A program made the translations under genes and the position numbers. Below the pieces are notes generated by a model. It ran no database searches. It was not told the DNA's origin and worked only from the letters and a program-made list of their open reading frames with translations. 5,798 nt of DNA, from the NCBI GenBank assembly GCA_947628265.1, contig CANQZF010000119.1, positions 1 through 5,798 on the forward strand. Reading direction: 5' to 3'. Shown piece after piece: positions 5,670-5,798 of the stretch. The stretch is from an uncultured Oscillospiraceae bacterium. Its GTDB lineage: Bacteria > Bacillota > Clostridia > Oscillospirales > Oscillospiraceae. Numbering within the stretch: position 1 is the first letter of the stretch; each line of letters opens with the position of its first letter.

Positions 5670-5713
5670 GGGGAGCCGTACCTGAATTTCGCAAAATTCA
5701 GGTACGGCTCCCC
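5670..5713. repeat. perfect 20-bp inverted repeat with 4-base loop
   Basis: GGGGAGCCGTACCTGAATTT (5670-5689) is exactly reverse-complemented at 5694-5713, separated only by CGCA. It is unusually long and exact for a terminator and no T-tract follows (GCACGTTCCC). Confidence 0.9.
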
Positions 5714-5798
5714 GCACGTTCCCTCTTGGCATCGAAAGCACGTCAGGGCTTTCGAGCCAGTTAAAGTTTCGGTTGAGGGGGAAGAGCGTTGAGGCCCT

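Larger units (their letters stand above)
5553..5798. repeat. non-coding tail with four consecutive inverted repeats
   Basis: No gene with a ribosome site is seen in these 246 bases. Inverted repeats follow one another: (a) TATTTTTTCCG/CGGAAAAAAATA across about 5579-5614; (b) a 21-base imperfect arm pair 5621-5641/5645-5665 with loop TAC; (c) a perfect 20-base pair 5670-5689/5694-5713 with loop CGCA; (d) TGGC plus CGAAAGC at 5727-5739 against GCTTTCG plus GCCA at 5748-5759. None has a terminator T-tract after it on the plus strand. Such packed palindromes suggest a dispersed palindromic repeat or small non-autonomous mobile element, or a structured RNA. A minus-strand frame is open from the right edge down to a stop at 5535-5537, but it crosses all the palindromes and looks non-protein-like. 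Confidence 0.55.

Noticed and set aside
5621..5713. CRISPR array or integron attC sites
   Set aside because: The dyads are different in sequence with no regular spacers, and no attC core motifs or integrase are seen.
5595..5792. 65-codon plus-strand frame in the right-hand tail
   Set aside because: No ribosome site, and it consists of translated hairpins.

Overview
The window looks like chromosomal DNA from a GC-rich member of the Clostridia, most likely a gut Oscillospiraceae-type Firmicute (relatives of Flavonifractor, Intestinimonas or Oscillibacter). The reasons are strong AGGAGG-type ribosome binding sites, textbook sigma-A promoters, Rho-independent terminators with T-tracts, a Gram-positive-style lipoprotein, and a sigma-factor/membrane-protein pair of a kind common in that group. 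The taxonomic call is inference; no marker gene is present.

Layout. (1) Positions 1-245, minus strand: the N-terminal 81 codons of a FolD-type methylenetetrahydrofolate dehydrogenase/cyclohydrolase, with its own near-consensus promoter at 271-299. (2) 349-693, minus strand: a small Asp/Gly/Asn-rich lipoprotein ending at a hairpin terminator (302-332). (3) 704-951: a non-coding divergent spacer with a near-perfect 18-bp direct repeat. (4) 995-2194, plus strand: a class I PLP-dependent (aspartate-type) aminotransferase with a near-consensus promoter upstream and a strong terminator downstream. (5) 2317-4391, plus strand: an ECF-like sigma factor and a single-pass membrane protein sharing an ATGA stop/start overlap, probably the cognate anti-sigma or sensor. 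(6) 4473-5512, plus strand: its own sigma-A promoter followed by two further ATGA-overlapped genes, a 143-residue protein I do not recognise and a 203-residue protein resembling DUF4275 proteins. A hairpin follows. (7) 5553-5798: no convincing gene but four consecutive inverted repeats, including a perfect 20-bp stem with a 4-base loop. This looks like a palindromic repeat element or structured RNA.

How the genes relate. folD (one-carbon metabolism) and the aminotransferase (amino-acid metabolism) are independent housekeeping units. The sigma factor and membrane protein form a candidate envelope-signalling switch. The two small proteins downstream have their own promoter, but no terminator separates them from the sigma operon, so read-through is possible. 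The points most worth a second look are the FolD active-site lysine replaced by alanine, the hairpin cluster at the right end, the sigma factor with a large unclassified external domain, and the orphan two-gene unit.
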